A stretch of 64,000 bases of DNA from Paenibacillus plantarum (lineage in GTDB: Bacteria; Bacillota; Bacilli; Paenibacillales; NBRC-103111). Of this stretch, positions 1 to 8,985 are shown one piece after another. Position 1 is the stretch's first letter; each line of letters opens with the position of its first letter. The notes beneath the pieces were generated by a model. That model was not told the DNA's origin and searched no databases. It worked only from the letters and a program-made list of their open reading frames with translations. The DNA lies in assembly GCF_013141695.1 (NCBI RefSeq), contig NZ_WHNY01000041.1, positions 1 through 64,000 of the forward strand, given 5' to 3'. The translations under genes were made by a program, and so were the position numbers.

Positions 1-1
1 C

Positions 2-59
2 GCCGAACTAAATTGCCCCAACCCCCCCTCACACAGGGGAAAAGGGAAATTAGTTCGGC
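2..59. repeat. Inverted repeat, hairpin-forming
   Basis: The arms GCCGAACTAA and TTAGTTCGGC are perfect complements, and an inner CCCC/GGGG pair adds to the stem. The following bases contain a short echo, 'cagaatcggacta' near 59 and 'gagaaatcggacta' near 111. No T-run follows, so it is probably not a terminator. It looks like a palindromic intergenic repeat element, but only one copy is visible here. Confidence 0.45.
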
Positions 60-180
60 AGAATCGGACTATTTACCATTTTTCAGCAGGAATCCTCGGT
101 TTAATTCGGAGAAATCGGACTAACACAGCCTCACCTCACAATTCACACCACTTGCCAAAAATGACTAGATAAACGAAAAA

Positions 181-215
181 GGCAGTCCTTACTTCACAGT
201 AGGGCTGCCCTTTTT
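181..215. terminator. Bidirectional intrinsic terminator
   Basis: GGCAG and CTGCC arms with an inner TACT/AGTA pairing form a stem of roughly 12 pairs. It is flanked by A-runs on the left (176-180) and T-runs on the right (211-215), so it can end transcription in both directions. On the minus strand it overlaps the last codons and stop of the hypothetical gene ending at 189. Confidence 0.75.
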
Positions 216-713
216 CATCAATGTTTCCATCTGATGCTCTTCACTCACCCGGTTCATGAACGCATGAAGGTCCCCCTCTGTTTCACATACGGCAGCATGT
301 TCCAACCAAATAAAGAATTTCTTCTTAAGAATGGCTGATGCATGCAGAGGGTATGTGTCCCGTGACTTGATAATATACAATCCTGAGGAAACTTCATTCC
401 ACGGTGAACTGAAAATCGTGCGGATCGATAATCGAGTCCGAGTCTCCCAATCCTGCTTTTTTTGCTGGTTTCTTATCGACTCATACATTCTTATAACGAT
501 CTGATGATCGGATACTGGGGTCCATTTTGATACTCCGGTTTGGATAACGTTGTGAGTGATCTCGGACTCTTCTTTAGTAAACCAGTACCCAACAATAATA
601 GGGAAACGATTATCTTCTTCTAGCCATAAGACACCGAACCATTCGTAATCTAAATCAATCGGATTCAACAAATGTGGTAGTATCCCTAAATAATATCGGG
701 GGGAGGAAGTCAT
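189..713 (-). CDS. Hypothetical protein, 174 aa
   Basis: I do not recognise a family. The frame stays open upstream to 983, but the start is placed at ATG 711-713 because AAGGAG lies 7 bases before it, while the longer version has no ribosome binding site. The product begins MTSSPRYYLGILPHLL, is soluble-looking and rich in Trp, Tyr and charged residues, and has no signal peptide or membrane segment. The upstream extension that was left out would add a hydrophobic stretch. It is a single gene transcribed away from the riboswitch, ending in the bidirectional terminator. Function unknown. Confidence 0.6.
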   Translation of the reverse strand: MTSSPRYYLGILPHLLNPIDLDYEWFGVLWLEEDNRFPIIVGYWFTKEESEITHNVIQTGVSKWTPVSDHQIVIRMYESIRNQQKKQDWETRTRLSIRTIFSSPWNEVSSGLYIIKSRDTYPLHASAILKKKFFIWLEHAAVCETEGDLHAFMNRVSEEHQMETLMKKGSPTVK

Positions 714-1012
714 GGCAGTTCTCCTTTTTGACGTAATCTCAGAAGTCAGTAGTGAATGAATATATGACATAATTGTATGTTTGAGCCATATAAAAAGGGG
801 ATAAAGAATGAATAACAAACGTATAAAAATACAATAAAAATGAAATTCCTTTCGTTTTCTCAATGTCGTTGGGGCATTGGGGTATGCCTGAAAAGTAGCA
901 AAAACGGGAGTAAGTCGAAGTATTTCTATTGAAAATGCATGCAATTTATCATTGGGCGCGCTTTCATAAACGATAGATGCCACAGATTGCGAAATAAGAA
1001 TCTCCAGAACAT
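714..1012. other. Intergenic stretch without a recognisable gene
   Basis: The minus-strand frame is open here, but the codons before 713 lack a ribosome binding site. The stretch is AT-rich and probably holds the promoter of the minus-strand gene. No repeat or RNA structure was recognised. Confidence 0.4.
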
Positions 1013-1041
1013 TTTACATTCATGATCAATCGGCGTAACAT
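1013..1041 (+). promoter_or_regulatory. Probable sigma-A promoter of the riboswitch transcript
   Basis: TTTACA (1013-1018) and TAACAT (1036-1041) are separated by exactly 17 bases and lie just upstream of the riboswitch aptamer. Each hexamer differs from consensus at one or two positions. This is a spacing-based prediction. Confidence 0.5.
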
Positions 1042-1069
1042 TCGGTTCAACAACAGATCATGTTAAGCA

Positions 1070-1220
1070 AAACGCTGAGTTCCCGTAAGGGAAACGGGGG
1101 AACCAACCGGAACCGAAGGGATGTAGAATCGGTTTCTCGGGGTGAATCTAAAGCAAGCATAGCTTGCAAAGGTAGGGCACTTCCAAGTCCGAATCCGACA
1201 GCTAACCTCGTAAGCGCATT
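1070..1220 (+). ncRNA. ydaO-type c-di-AMP riboswitch aptamer
   Basis: The sequence carries the hallmarks of the ydaO/yuaA class: 'cgctgag' at the 5' side, a 'gggaaacgggggaaccaa' block, 'ggggtgaat', 'agggcacttcc', and the conserved 3' block 'tccgaatccgacagctaacc' followed by 'tcgtaagcg'. The outer helix pairs CGCT (1073-1076) with AGCG (1213-1216). This class binds c-di-AMP and turns off potassium uptake and cell-wall genes when the signal is high. Its position upstream of the kdp region fits. The first gene downstream is the 153-aa unknown at 1351, not kdp itself. Confidence 0.92.
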
Positions 1221-1276
1221 GGGAGAGAACCGCCTTCTTTTCGTGCCTTCCACAGTTCGTGTATTCACGCTGTTCC

Positions 1277-1318
1277 GAAGCTCGAGAGTAGAGATTCTCT
1301 GCTCTTTGGCTTCTTTTT
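1277..1318 (+). terminator. Riboswitch expression-platform terminator
   Basis: GAAGC...GCTTC arms surround a strong inner stem, AGAGTAGAGA with TCTCTGCTCT, and are followed by TTTTT at 1314-1318. It lies between aptamer and first gene, as expected for a transcriptional OFF switch: c-di-AMP binding should favour this hairpin. Confidence 0.8.
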
Positions 1319-1350
1319 GTTGTTCACAAATTGAGGAGAGTGAATCTATT

Positions 1351-1812
1351 ATGTATCCCGAACCCCTGACTCTAGTAAGAGAGTCTGATGTATGTACGAA
1401 GGAATGCAAGATTACCCGCATTGAATGTTTTCAATTCGATTGCGAGCTATCAGATAAGCTGCTGCCTGGGCATGGTACGGACTGTCATTGCGGTTTACTG
1501 ACGATTTCTACGAATCTCGGAACATGTGGTTTAGGGCAATTCGTGATTCCATGCGGCAACCTGAAAGGGGATTTTGTTCAATGGGCGTCAGTTTTCCAGA
1601 AGCTCAAAGGTCTAACCCTTAAGGATGGTTTGCAGTACGTTCATCAGAAACAAGAGGCATGGGGAGAAATACGATCTCATTTAATTGCATCTGCACTAAC
1701 GAATTTATCTGAAAAGTTAGAGAACTTATCAACTGCAAGTGAGCAAGAACTAATTTTCTTATCTAATCGCACTTATTTATTTGAGCATTCTGGGGCGTAT
1801 ATCTCTTTCTAG
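1351..1812 (+). CDS. Riboswitch-controlled hypothetical protein, 153 aa
   Basis: The start is ATG 1351 with GAGGAG at 1333-1338; the frame is open upstream, but that part is the riboswitch. The product starts MYPEPLTLVRESDV and contains 'ITRIECFQFDC' and 'TISTNLGTCGLGQFVIP'. These faintly recall the N-terminal capping domain of enolase-superfamily proteins, but no catalytic barrel follows. Four cysteines and one His lie between about residues 18 and 50. No membrane segment is seen, so it is not a transporter subunit. It is the only gene between the c-di-AMP riboswitch and a strong terminator, so it should be expressed when c-di-AMP is low. Function unknown. Confidence 0.7.
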   Translation: MYPEPLTLVRESDVCTKECKITRIECFQFDCELSDKLLPGHGTDCHCGLLTISTNLGTCGLGQFVIPCGNLKGDFVQWASVFQKLKGLTLKDGLQYVHQKQEAWGEIRSHLIASALTNLSEKLENLSTASEQELIFLSNRTYLFEHSGAYISF

Positions 1813-1831
1813 TGTCCCGAATATTGTAAAA

Positions 1832-1878
1832 AAGCACCTTCAACCACTGTCTTTTGAGTGGGGAGGTGCTTTTTTTTT
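1832..1878 (+). terminator. Intrinsic terminator before kdp
   Basis: AAGCACCT and CCACT pair with AGTGG and AGGTGCTT, and T8 follows (1870-1878). It separates the riboswitch transcript from the kdp genes, so riboswitch control of kdp would need readthrough. Confidence 0.88.
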
Positions 1879-1991
1879 GGCTTCCGTATATCCAATTTTT
1901 ATACTTTTTTTATACGGACCACACAGATTCTTTACCCCCTTTTTATACAGATCGGCGTTACAATGTTTCAGGAAAGGGGGCAGTGATCATC

Positions 1992-2078
1992 ATGTTTAAC
2001 GATGTAACTATTATTTTATTATTTGCAGTAACCTTTCTAGGATTTTGGGGATTTGCGAAATATTGTGAGAAGGCGTAA
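1992..2078 (+). CDS. 28-aa membrane peptide at the head of the kdp operon
   Basis: ATG 1992 follows a GGAAAGGGGG purine run. The peptide MFNDVTIILLFAVTFLGFWG continues with FAKYCEKA and forms one membrane helix with a short charged tail containing a Cys. From memory, many kdp operons carry a similar single-span peptide before kdpF ending in a C-D/E-R/K-hydrophobic motif, so this is probably a genuine conserved extra peptide and not KdpF. KdpF itself follows at 2130. A role in assembly or stability of the Kdp complex is inference. Confidence 0.65.
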   Translation: MFNDVTIILLFAVTFLGFWGFAKYCEKA

Positions 2079-2129
2079 GCGTATGCTTTCAAAAGTCGTT
2101 TTTCAAGCAAAACGTTAGGAGGCAATCAT

Positions 2130-2207
2130 ATGATTGTTATTGGATTAATTGGATGTGCCATCATGGTATATCTTGGTTTTGTTTTAGTTAAACCAGAGAA
2201 ATTTTAA
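2130..2207 (+). CDS. kdpF: KdpF, small subunit of the potassium-transporting ATPase
   Basis: This 25-aa single-span peptide has the family's typical ending 'YLGFVLVKPEKF' (the P-E-K/R-F tail). TTAGGAGG lies 7 bases before ATG 2130. KdpF sits in the membrane next to KdpA and stabilises the KdpABC complex. The gene is directly upstream of kdpA. Confidence 0.9.
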   Translation: MIVIGLIGCAIMVYLGFVLVKPEKF

Positions 2208-2248
2208 TTGTAGATTATGAGCTTACGTAAGCAGGGGGAGAGCCTACT

Positions 2249-3925
2249 ATGGGTATGGGATTGTTACAAGTCGTCGTTACACTAGGGATTATCATGCTTT
2301 TGGTAAAGCCCGTGGGCAGCTACTTGGTTAAAGTATTTGGCTACGAAAAGAGTGGCCTTGATCGTGTTTTTGGTCCGTTCGAGCGTGTATCTTATCGCAT
2401 CATGGGCGTTAAAGAAGACGAAGCCATGGGGTGGAAAAAGTATGTAGGAGCTGTCCTGTTAGTTAACTTTGTCATGATGCTTCTTATGTATGCTGTGTTT
2501 CGGCTTCAAAAATACTTACCACTTAATCCTGATGGCATAGGTAATATGCCTCCGGCACTCGCTTTCAATACAGCTGTTTCTTTCATTACGAATACGAACT
2601 GGCAAGCTTACAGTGGTGAAAATGCCATGTCCTATTTGTCACAAATGGTGGGACTTACGTTCCCGATGTTTACTTCGGCAGCAACTGGATTTGCTATTGC
2701 CGTTGCCTTCACACGAGGTTTAGTTGGCCGTCAAGATAATCTCGGGAATTTCTATGTGGATATAACGAGGGCGATTACACGCGTATTCCTGCCACTTAGC
2801 TTCATTGTTGCTTTGATCCTAGTTTTTCAAGGTGTTCCACAAACCCTACTAGGTGCCGTACAAGCTACAACCATTGAAGGTGCTGGGCAAACCATTACTC
2901 GTGGTTTAGTTGCTTCTTTTGAATCTATTAAACACATAGGCACCAACGGTGGTGGGTGGTTCGGTACGAATGCCGCGCATCCATTTGAAAATCCAACGCC
3001 TGTTGCGAATTTAATTCACATTATTTGTATGATGCTCCTGCCTACATCGCTGGTGTACGCATTCGGACTCATGATCAAGAACAAAAAGCAAGGTTGGACG
3101 ATCTTTGCTGCTATGGGGATCATCTTCATCGTGATGTTATCCACGGTTTTTTACGCCGAATATAAAGGAATTACGGCAATTGATGCGATGGGTGTCCATA
3201 GCAATATGGAAGGCAAAGAAGTCCGATTCGGACCTTCCCAATCTGCTTTATTTACAGCCGTTACCACAGCTGCAACAACAGGCAGTGTAAACAATATGCA
3301 TGAGTCACTTACACCGCTTGGAAGCATTGTACCTTTTGCAGAAATGATGTTGAACAATGTGTTCGGTGGTAAAGGTGTAGGCTTGTTAAATGGCTTGCTT
3401 TACTTGATTTTATCCGTGTTTATCTGCGGGTTAATGGTAGGGCGTACGCCAGAGTTTTTAGGGAAAAAGATTGAAGGCAAAGAGATTAAGCTTGCGGCCA
3501 TCGCGATTCTTACCCATCCGCTCATCATTCTTGCACCGACAGCCTGGGCGCTTATTCGACCTGAATCGATTACTTCCATAGCCAACCAGGGCACGCATGG
3601 TCTCTCAGAAGTACTGTATGCCTTCACATCGGGTGCAGCCAATAATGGATCGGCCTTTGGTGGCCTGACCGCGAACACGAACTTCTACAACTTGGGCATT
3701 GGGTTGGTGATGCTGTTCGGCCGTTACATTTCGATCGTCGCGATGCTAGCCATTGCGGGTTCACTTGCGACGAAGCGAGTCGTTCCTGTTACGACGGGGA
3801 CACTGCGAACGAATACGCCTTTATTTATGGGAATTATGATTATGATTATTTTAGTTATTGGTGCTCTAACGTTCTTCCCGGCGCTGGCATTGGGGCCGAT
3901 TGCTGAACATTTGGCGGCGCGTTAA
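2249..3925 (+). CDS. kdpA: KdpA, potassium-channel-like subunit of Kdp ATPase
   Basis: The 558-aa polytopic membrane protein forms the K+ selectivity pore of the high-affinity KdpFABC pump. Filter-region signatures are visible in order: 'NTNWQAYSGE', 'GTNGGGWFGTNAAHPFENPT', 'TTGSVNNMHESLTPLG' and 'SGAANNGSAFGGL'. The length matches the family. The start is ATG 2249 with GCAGGGGGAG before it. It is second in the kdpFABC order, and kdpB follows after 37 bases. Confidence 0.97.
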   Translation: MGMGLLQVVVTLGIIMLLVKPVGSYLVKVFGYEKSGLDRVFGPFERVSYRIMGVKEDEAMGWKKYVGAVLLVNFVMMLLMYAVFRLQKYLPLNPDGIGNMPPALAFNTAVSFITNTNWQAYSGENAMSYLSQMVGLTFPMFTSAATGFAIAVAFTRGLVGRQDNLGNFYVDITRAITRVFLPLSFIVALILVFQGVPQTLLGAVQATTIEGAGQTITRGLVASFESIKHIGTNGGGWFGTNAAHPFENPTPVANLIHIICMMLLPTSLVYAFGLMIKNKKQGWTIFAAMGIIFIVMLSTVFYAEYKGITAIDAMGVHSNMEGKEVRFGPSQSALFTAVTTAATTGSVNNMHESLTPLGSIVPFAEMMLNNVFGGKGVGLLNGLLYLILSVFICGLMVGRTPEFLGKKIEGKEIKLAAIAILTHPLIILAPTAWALIRPESITSIANQGTHGLSEVLYAFTSGAANNGSAFGGLTANTNFYNLGIGLVMLFGRYISIVAMLAIAGSLATKRVVPVTTGTLRTNTPLFMGIMIMIILVIGALTFFPALALGPIAEHLAAR

Positions 3926-3962
3926 AAGGTAGACGTAATAGAGATGGAGGATTGATTGGACT

Positions 3963-5999
3963 GTGGAACGTAAAAAAACATTAACGAAAGACATTATGAA
4001 TCAAGCAATTGTTGATTCGTTCAAAAAATTAAATCCTTGGATTATGATCAAGAATCCGGTTATGTTCGTTGTTGAAATCGGTACGCTGATTACACTACTG
4101 CTTTCCTTAGCACCAGAGTTATTCGGCAGCTCAGAAGTAGGGCGTGGTTATAATATCGCGGTATTCCTGATCTTGCTGTTCACCTTGCTATTCGCTAACT
4201 TCGCTGAGGCGTTGGCGGAAGGTCGAGGTAAGGCTCAGGCTGATTCCTTGCGGAAGACGAAATCCGATACGATGGCTCGCTTGGTTCAAAAGGATGGCTC
4301 TTATAAGCAAGTATCGTCGACTTTACTCCGTAAGGGAGATGTGGTCCGCATTGAAATTGGCGAGCTGATCCCTTCAGATGGCGAAATCATTGAAGGCTTA
4401 GCCTCTATTGATGAGTCTGCGATTACAGGTGAATCCGCTCCGGTCATTAAGGAAGCAGGCGGCGATTTCTCATCTGTGACAGGCGGTACACGGGTAGCTT
4501 CGGACTATATCGTTGTCAAAGTATTGACGGATCCCGGCGAATCATTCTTGGATCGCATGATCGCACTCGTCGAAGGTGCCAAACGGCAGAAAACGCCGAA
4601 CGAAATTGCGTTAACGACGCTGCTTGCTGTATTGACGCTGATCTTTTTAATCGTCATTATGACCATGGTTCCGATGGCATCGTATTTAAACGTGAAATTA
4701 GAAATTTCCACGTTGATTGCACTGCTGGTATGTCTCATTCCGACGACAATTGGGGGACTCTTGTCAGCGATCGGTATCGCCGGCATGGACAGAGTGACGC
4801 AGTTTAACGTGCTGGCGATGTCTGGTAAGGCGGTTGAAGCAGCTGGCGATATCGATACCATGATTCTGGATAAAACGGGGACGATTACCTTCGGTAATCG
4901 GATGGCTTCCGAGTTTGTGCCCGTGGGTGGTAAATCCGCGAAAGACATTACCTTTGCAGCTCTGCAAGCGTCTGTGAAGGATGAAACACCAGAAGGACGC
5001 TCCATTGTGGAACTTGCGAATAAACTTGGCGAGTCTTGGCAAGCTGATCACTACTCGGATGCTGAAGTGGTGGAGTTCACCGCAGAAACGCGGATGTCCG
5101 GGCTGGATTTAGCAGACGGTATCAAATTCCGTAAAGGTGCGGTAGATGCGATCAAAAAATATGTAACTACGCTTGGCGGGAAAATTCCAGATGACCTAGA
5201 AATGATTACGAACAGAATCGCGAAAGCCGGAGGTACACCGTTGGCTGTCACGATTAACGAGCGGATCTATGGTGTTATTTACCTCAAAGATACGGTAAAA
5301 CCGGGCTTGAAGGAACGATTTGCGGAGCTTCGCGCCATGGGTATCAAAACCGTCATGTGTACAGGGGATAACCCACTTACGGCTGCAACGATTGCACTCG
5401 AGGCCGGTGTGGATGAGTTTATTGCTGAAGCGAAGCCAGAAGATAAAATTGCGGCGATCAAGAAAGAGCAGCAAGAAGGTAAGCTTGTTGCGATGACAGG
5501 CGACGGCACAAATGACGCGCCTGCGCTTGCGCAAGCGGATGTAGGACTCGCGATGAATTCAGGGACGATGGCGGCCAAAGAGGCGGCTAACATGATCGAT
5601 CTGGATTCTGATCCGACCAAGCTGCTATCTGTCATCTCCATTGGTAAACAGCTGTTGATCACTCGTGGAGCTTTGACGACGTTCTCAATCGCCAACGACA
5701 TTGCTAAATACTTCGCGATCATTCCTGCGATGTTCATTCTAGCTATGCCGCAGCTGCAGTCCTTGAATATTATGAATCTGGCGTCGCCAGAATCGGCTAT
5801 TTTATCCGCTTTAATTTTCAATGCCATCATCATTCCGCTGCTGATTCCCATTGCGATGAAGGGTGTGAAATACCGCGCAATGTCAGCAGATCGATTGTTG
5901 TCTCGCAATATTTTGATCTATGGTATCGGTGGTGTGGTTGTGCCATTTATCGGTATTAAAATCATTGATATGGTGCTTCACGGCTTAAATATTGTATAG
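3963..5999 (+). CDS. kdpB: KdpB, P-type ATPase subunit of Kdp
   Basis: This is the 678-aa catalytic subunit that hydrolyses ATP to drive K+ uptake. P-type motifs are intact: TGES (155-158, whose Ser is the inhibitory phosphorylation site in E. coli), phosphorylated Asp303 in DKTGT, the nucleotide-domain KGA near 390, 'TGDNPLTA', and the hinge '[16 protein letters not shown]'. The start is GTG 3963 with GGAGG at 3946-3950, slightly far at 12 bases. Its end is followed within 30 bases by kdpC. Confidence 0.97.
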   Translation: MERKKTLTKDIMNQAIVDSFKKLNPWIMIKNPVMFVVEIGTLITLLLSLAPELFGSSEVGRGYNIAVFLILLFTLLFANFAEALAEGRGKAQADSLRKTKSDTMARLVQKDGSYKQVSSTLLRKGDVVRIEIGELIPSDGEIIEGLASIDESAITGESAPVIKEAGGDFSSVTGGTRVASDYIVVKVLTDPGESFLDRMIALVEGAKRQKTPNEIALTTLLAVLTLIFLIVIMTMVPMASYLNVKLEISTLIALLVCLIPTTIGGLLSAIGIAGMDRVTQFNVLAMSGKAVEAAGDIDTMILDKTGTITFGNRMASEFVPVGGKSAKDITFAALQASVKDETPEGRSIVELANKLGESWQADHYSDAEVVEFTAETRMSGLDLADGIKFRKGAVDAIKKYVTTLGGKIPDDLEMITNRIAKAGGTPLAVTINERIYGVIYLKDTVKPGLKERFAELRAMGIKTVMCTGDNPLTAATIALEAGVDEFIAEAKPEDKIAAIKKEQQEGKLVAMTGDGTNDAPALAQADVGLAMNSGTMAAKEAANMIDLDSDPTKLLSVISIGKQLLITRGALTTFSIANDIAKYFAIIPAMFILAMPQLQSLNIMNLASPESAILSALIFNAIIIPLLIPIAMKGVKYRAMSADRLLSRNILIYGIGGVVVPFIGIKIIDMVLHGLNIV

Positions 6000-6027
6000 A
6001 GAGAAAGAGAAACGAGGAGATCACGTT

Positions 6028-6591
6028 ATGAAATCGGTTATGATAGCTGTTCGTGTGTCGTTATTGTTCATGATCGTCTGTGGACTCATTTATCCACTTG
6101 CTACGACAGGAGTGGCTCAAGTTTTATTTTCCAAACAAGCAAACGGGAGTCTCATAGAATCAGAAGGTGTCGTGATTGGATCTGAATTACTAGCGCAATC
6201 GTTCGAGTCCCCGAAGCTATTTCATCCAAGAGCTTCTGCAGCCAAGTATGATCCTACAGCATCATCTGGCTCTAATACAGTGGTAGCTTCCAGCGATTAT
6301 GCAGCGGCGATGGCAGAAAAAATTGCGGCCTGGAAGTTAGAAAATCCGAAACTAACGGATATCCCAGCGGATATCGTCACTGTTTCCGGATCTGGATTCG
6401 ATCCAGATTTGTCTCCAGAAGGAGCGAAAGCCCAGGTCCCAAGAATTAGTAAGGAAACGGGGATCACCGCAAACGTGCTCAATGATTTAATTGACCACAT
6501 GTCAAAAAAGAGACAGCTAGGCATTTTCGGTGAACCTAGAGTCAATGTAACTGAATTGAATATGGAACTGCTCAAACAAGTGAAATTGTGA
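6028..6591 (+). CDS. kdpC: KdpC, accessory subunit of Kdp ATPase
   Basis: The 187-aa protein has one N-terminal membrane helix ('VSLLFMIVCGLIYPLATTG') and an outside domain with the family signatures 'FHPRASAAKYDPTASSGSN' and 'DPDLSPEGAKAQVPRI'. KdpC assists ATP use and coupling in KdpFABC. The start is ATG 6028 with GAGGAG 8-9 bases upstream; a longer in-frame start at 5992 would overlap kdpB and has no ribosome binding site. Confidence 0.96.
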   Translation: MKSVMIAVRVSLLFMIVCGLIYPLATTGVAQVLFSKQANGSLIESEGVVIGSELLAQSFESPKLFHPRASAAKYDPTASSGSNTVVASSDYAAAMAEKIAAWKLENPKLTDIPADIVTVSGSGFDPDLSPEGAKAQVPRISKETGITANVLNDLIDHMSKKRQLGIFGEPRVNVTELNMELLKQVKL

Positions 6592-6612
6592 GAAATTCTT
6601 TATCGAGCAGGC

Positions 6613-6640
6613 AACCACTCTCGTTTTTTTGAGAGTGGTT
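6613..6640 (+). terminator. Hairpin between kdpC and kdpD
   Basis: A perfect 10-bp stem (AACCACTCTC / GAGAGTGGTT) is followed only by an interrupted T-rich tail (tctgcactttttt-like). It probably attenuates between the pump genes and their sensor genes, or protects the kdpFABC mRNA 3' end. Confidence 0.5.
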
Positions 6641-6677
6641 TCTGCACTTTTTAGAGACAGGGGAAGAGGTTGCAAGT

Positions 6678-8981
6678 ATGGATGGTTTCAAAAGAAAAAC
6701 ACCAGAAGAGATCCTATTATCCATCTCCAAACTGCACCGCGGCAGCTTGAAAATTTATATCGGGGCGGTCAGCGGATCTGGTAAAACCTATCATATGCTA
6801 CGAGAGGGACATAATCTCAAAGGGCAAGGGATCGATGTGGTGATATGTGCGGTTTCGACTCTCCAACGACCGGAAACTGTGGAACAATTAGGGGATTTGG
6901 AGCGGGTACCCAGCATTCATTGGATGAAAGACGGCGTGGAACAAAAGGATCTGAATTTGGATGCCTTACTCGAAAGAAATCCTGAAGTTGTTCTCGTTGA
7001 TGGTCTTGCTCATCACAACCGGGATGGCGCGCAATTTCCAACTAGGCTCGAAGATATTAAATATTTACTCTCGCATGATATTAGCGTGATCAGCACGGTG
7101 AATGTCTATGAGTTGGAAGGGGCGATGGAGGTTGCTCATAAACTGACTGGCATAGAAGTTGGCCACTGCGTCCCCTCTGATACATTAGAGCTAGCTGATG
7201 AGGTGAGACTCATTGATGCAACGCCGGAAACGATTTTAACTCGGCTAGGAGAGGGGCATTTAAAGGGGAACAGAGATGCGGCCTTATTTAAACGCGGTAA
7301 TTTAGGTGTGCTCCGAGAATTGGCCCTGCGACTTGTTGCCGAAGATGTGAACGATTCTTTGGAGGCACATCGTGAACAAATGGGGTTCCAGGGGCCGTCA
7401 GGAGCGACGGAACGTATTCTGGTTACAACCCAATATCACTGGAATGGATCCATTTATGTACGCCGAGGTCAACAAATCGCGAAGCGATTGAATGGTGATC
7501 TGCATGTCGTCACGCTGCGTAAAAAGGGCAAAACGCTTACCAAAGAAGCGGCTGCATTTCGAAGGTCAATTATGAAGCTTGTAGAGAAAGTAGACGGGAA
7601 ATTTGAAGAGCTCCCGATTTCTTTTCGCCGCTGCATCCCTCAGATTTTAGTTGACTATGCGAATGCCAATCATGTTACACGTATTATATTAGGGCATTCC
7701 AAACAAACGAAATGGCAAACTTTTCTGCAAGGCTCGGTTATCAATGGGGTGTTAAGAAGAACAAAACATATCGATGTATTTCTGGTGGCCGATCGAGCTT
7801 CTCAGGAGGGAGAGCGCATTCTGCCTGCTCATATTCACACGCCCAAGGAGCCTTACAAATTTAGACGTCTGAGCAAGCAGGAAGTGGAAGCGAAAATTGA
7901 AAAAATAAAACGCGGCAGATTCAAGGTTTATATTGGCGCTGCGCCTGGTGTCGGTAAAACGTACACGATGCTGCGGGAAGGTAATGATCTGCTCAAAAAG
8001 GGGATCGATGTGAAGATAGGTTTGCTTGAAACCCATGGAAGAATAGAGACGACCCAGCAAGTGGGTGATCTTGACATTGTGCCGCGAGCTGTAAACCAAT
8101 ATCAAGGTATTAACTTGATGGAGATGGATACAGAAGCGATCATTCGTCTGCGACCTGAGGTGGTTCTGGTTGATGAACTTGCGCATTCCAATGTACCAGG
8201 AAGTAAGAATAAGAAACGCTATGAAGATGTGCTGGAGATTCTAGAAGCAGGCATTTCGGTTATCTCGACTGTCAACGTTCAGCATTTGGAAAGCCTGAAT
8301 GATGCAGTTGAGCATATAACGGGTATTCGCGTGCGGGAAACGGTTCCAGATAGTATTTTACGTGCTGCAGATGAAGTACAGTTAATTGATGTTGCTCCAG
8401 AAGCGCTGCAGCTTCGAATGAGAGACGGCAAGATTTATGCGATGGTCAAGGTGGATCAGGCGCTGAACAACTTTTTTAAAACAGGGAATCTGATCGCCTT
8501 ACGTGAATTAGCGCTGCGTGAAATCGCGGATGATGTTGATGAACGATTGGAATCCATGGAGCGTAAGAGCTCTCTGCGTGGTCCGTGGCGGCGGAAAGAA
8601 GTCATTTACGTCTGTGTGACGGAAATTTCGCAGGCCGATCGCTTAATTCGGAGAGGGTTTCGCATTGCGCATCGGCTTAAAGCAGTATGGCATGTAAGCT
8701 TTATTGTGGCTCGGCATACGCATGATGAGTGGAAGACAAAGCTAGAGACGCTAGAGAAGCTAACCATTCGCTTGGGAGGCGAATTTTCGTACCAAGAGGT
8801 AGTGAATCGCAACCAAATTCCACGTGATTTTGCAGCAAAAGCAAAGAATGCCGGAGCTACGCAAATCATCGTTTGGAAAGACGCTATCGTCAAAAAGCTT
8901 ATACCGCATGCAAGCACAATGGATGTGCTTATTGTTGCGGGTTATGACTCGTGGCAAACTTCCCGAAATAGGGTAAAATAA
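6678..8981 (+). CDS. kdpD: KdpD N-terminal sensor protein with the sensor module duplicated in tandem
   Basis: The 767-aa protein consists of two copies of the KdpD N-terminal module (KdpD domain plus USP-like domain) and has no membrane or kinase part. Copy 1 spans about 20-375, with Walker A GAVSGSGKT (29-37) and a changed Walker B (VVLVDGLAHHN, 104-114; the usual Glu is Gly). Copy 2 spans about 410-760, with canonical GAAPGVGKT (420-428) and VVLVDELAHSN (495-505). KdpD normally has one such module fused to a histidine kinase and senses low K+ or high salt. The kinase half is the next gene, 4 bases downstream, so the two products probably act as a complex. The SxS...FTAxY c-di-AMP motif described for the Staphylococcus USP domain is not evident in either copy. 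Confidence 0.93.
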   Translation: MDGFKRKTPEEILLSISKLHRGSLKIYIGAVSGSGKTYHMLREGHNLKGQGIDVVICAVSTLQRPETVEQLGDLERVPSIHWMKDGVEQKDLNLDALLERNPEVVLVDGLAHHNRDGAQFPTRLEDIKYLLSHDISVISTVNVYELEGAMEVAHKLTGIEVGHCVPSDTLELADEVRLIDATPETILTRLGEGHLKGNRDAALFKRGNLGVLRELALRLVAEDVNDSLEAHREQMGFQGPSGATERILVTTQYHWNGSIYVRRGQQIAKRLNGDLHVVTLRKKGKTLTKEAAAFRRSIMKLVEKVDGKFEELPISFRRCIPQILVDYANANHVTRIILGHSKQTKWQTFLQGSVINGVLRRTKHIDVFLVADRASQEGERILPAHIHTPKEPYKFRRLSKQEVEAKIEKIKRGRFKVYIGAAPGVGKTYTMLREGNDLLKKGIDVKIGLLETHGRIETTQQVGDLDIVPRAVNQYQGINLMEMDTEAIIRLRPEVVLVDELAHSNVPGSKNKKRYEDVLEILEAGISVISTVNVQHLESLNDAVEHITGIRVRETVPDSILRAADEVQLIDVAPEALQLRMRDGKIYAMVKVDQALNNFFKTGNLIALRELALREIADDVDERLESMERKSSLRGPWRRKEVIYVCVTEISQADRLIRRGFRIAHRLKAVWHVSFIVARHTHDEWKTKLETLEKLTIRLGGEFSYQEVVNRNQIPRDFAAKAKNAGATQIIVWKDAIVKKLIPHASTMDVLIVAGYDSWQTSRNRVK

Positions 8982-8985
8982 GCCT

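Noticed and set aside
1047..1421. 124-codon open frame on the minus strand
   Set aside because: It lies opposite the riboswitch and its terminator; the conserved RNA structure explains the sequence and there is no ribosome binding site.
1781..1999. 72-codon open frame crossing the terminator before kdp
   Set aside because: It spans a strong terminator and the promoter region; low-complexity Phe/Leu product of T-rich DNA.
4505..5908. Several long minus-strand frames opposite kdpB
   Set aside because: They are shadows of a highly conserved P-type ATPase gene and have no recognisable domains.
6613..6640. Hairpin after kdpC as a full operon terminator
   Set aside because: The T-tract is interrupted and the sensor genes follow within 40 bases, so attenuation or mRNA protection is more likely.
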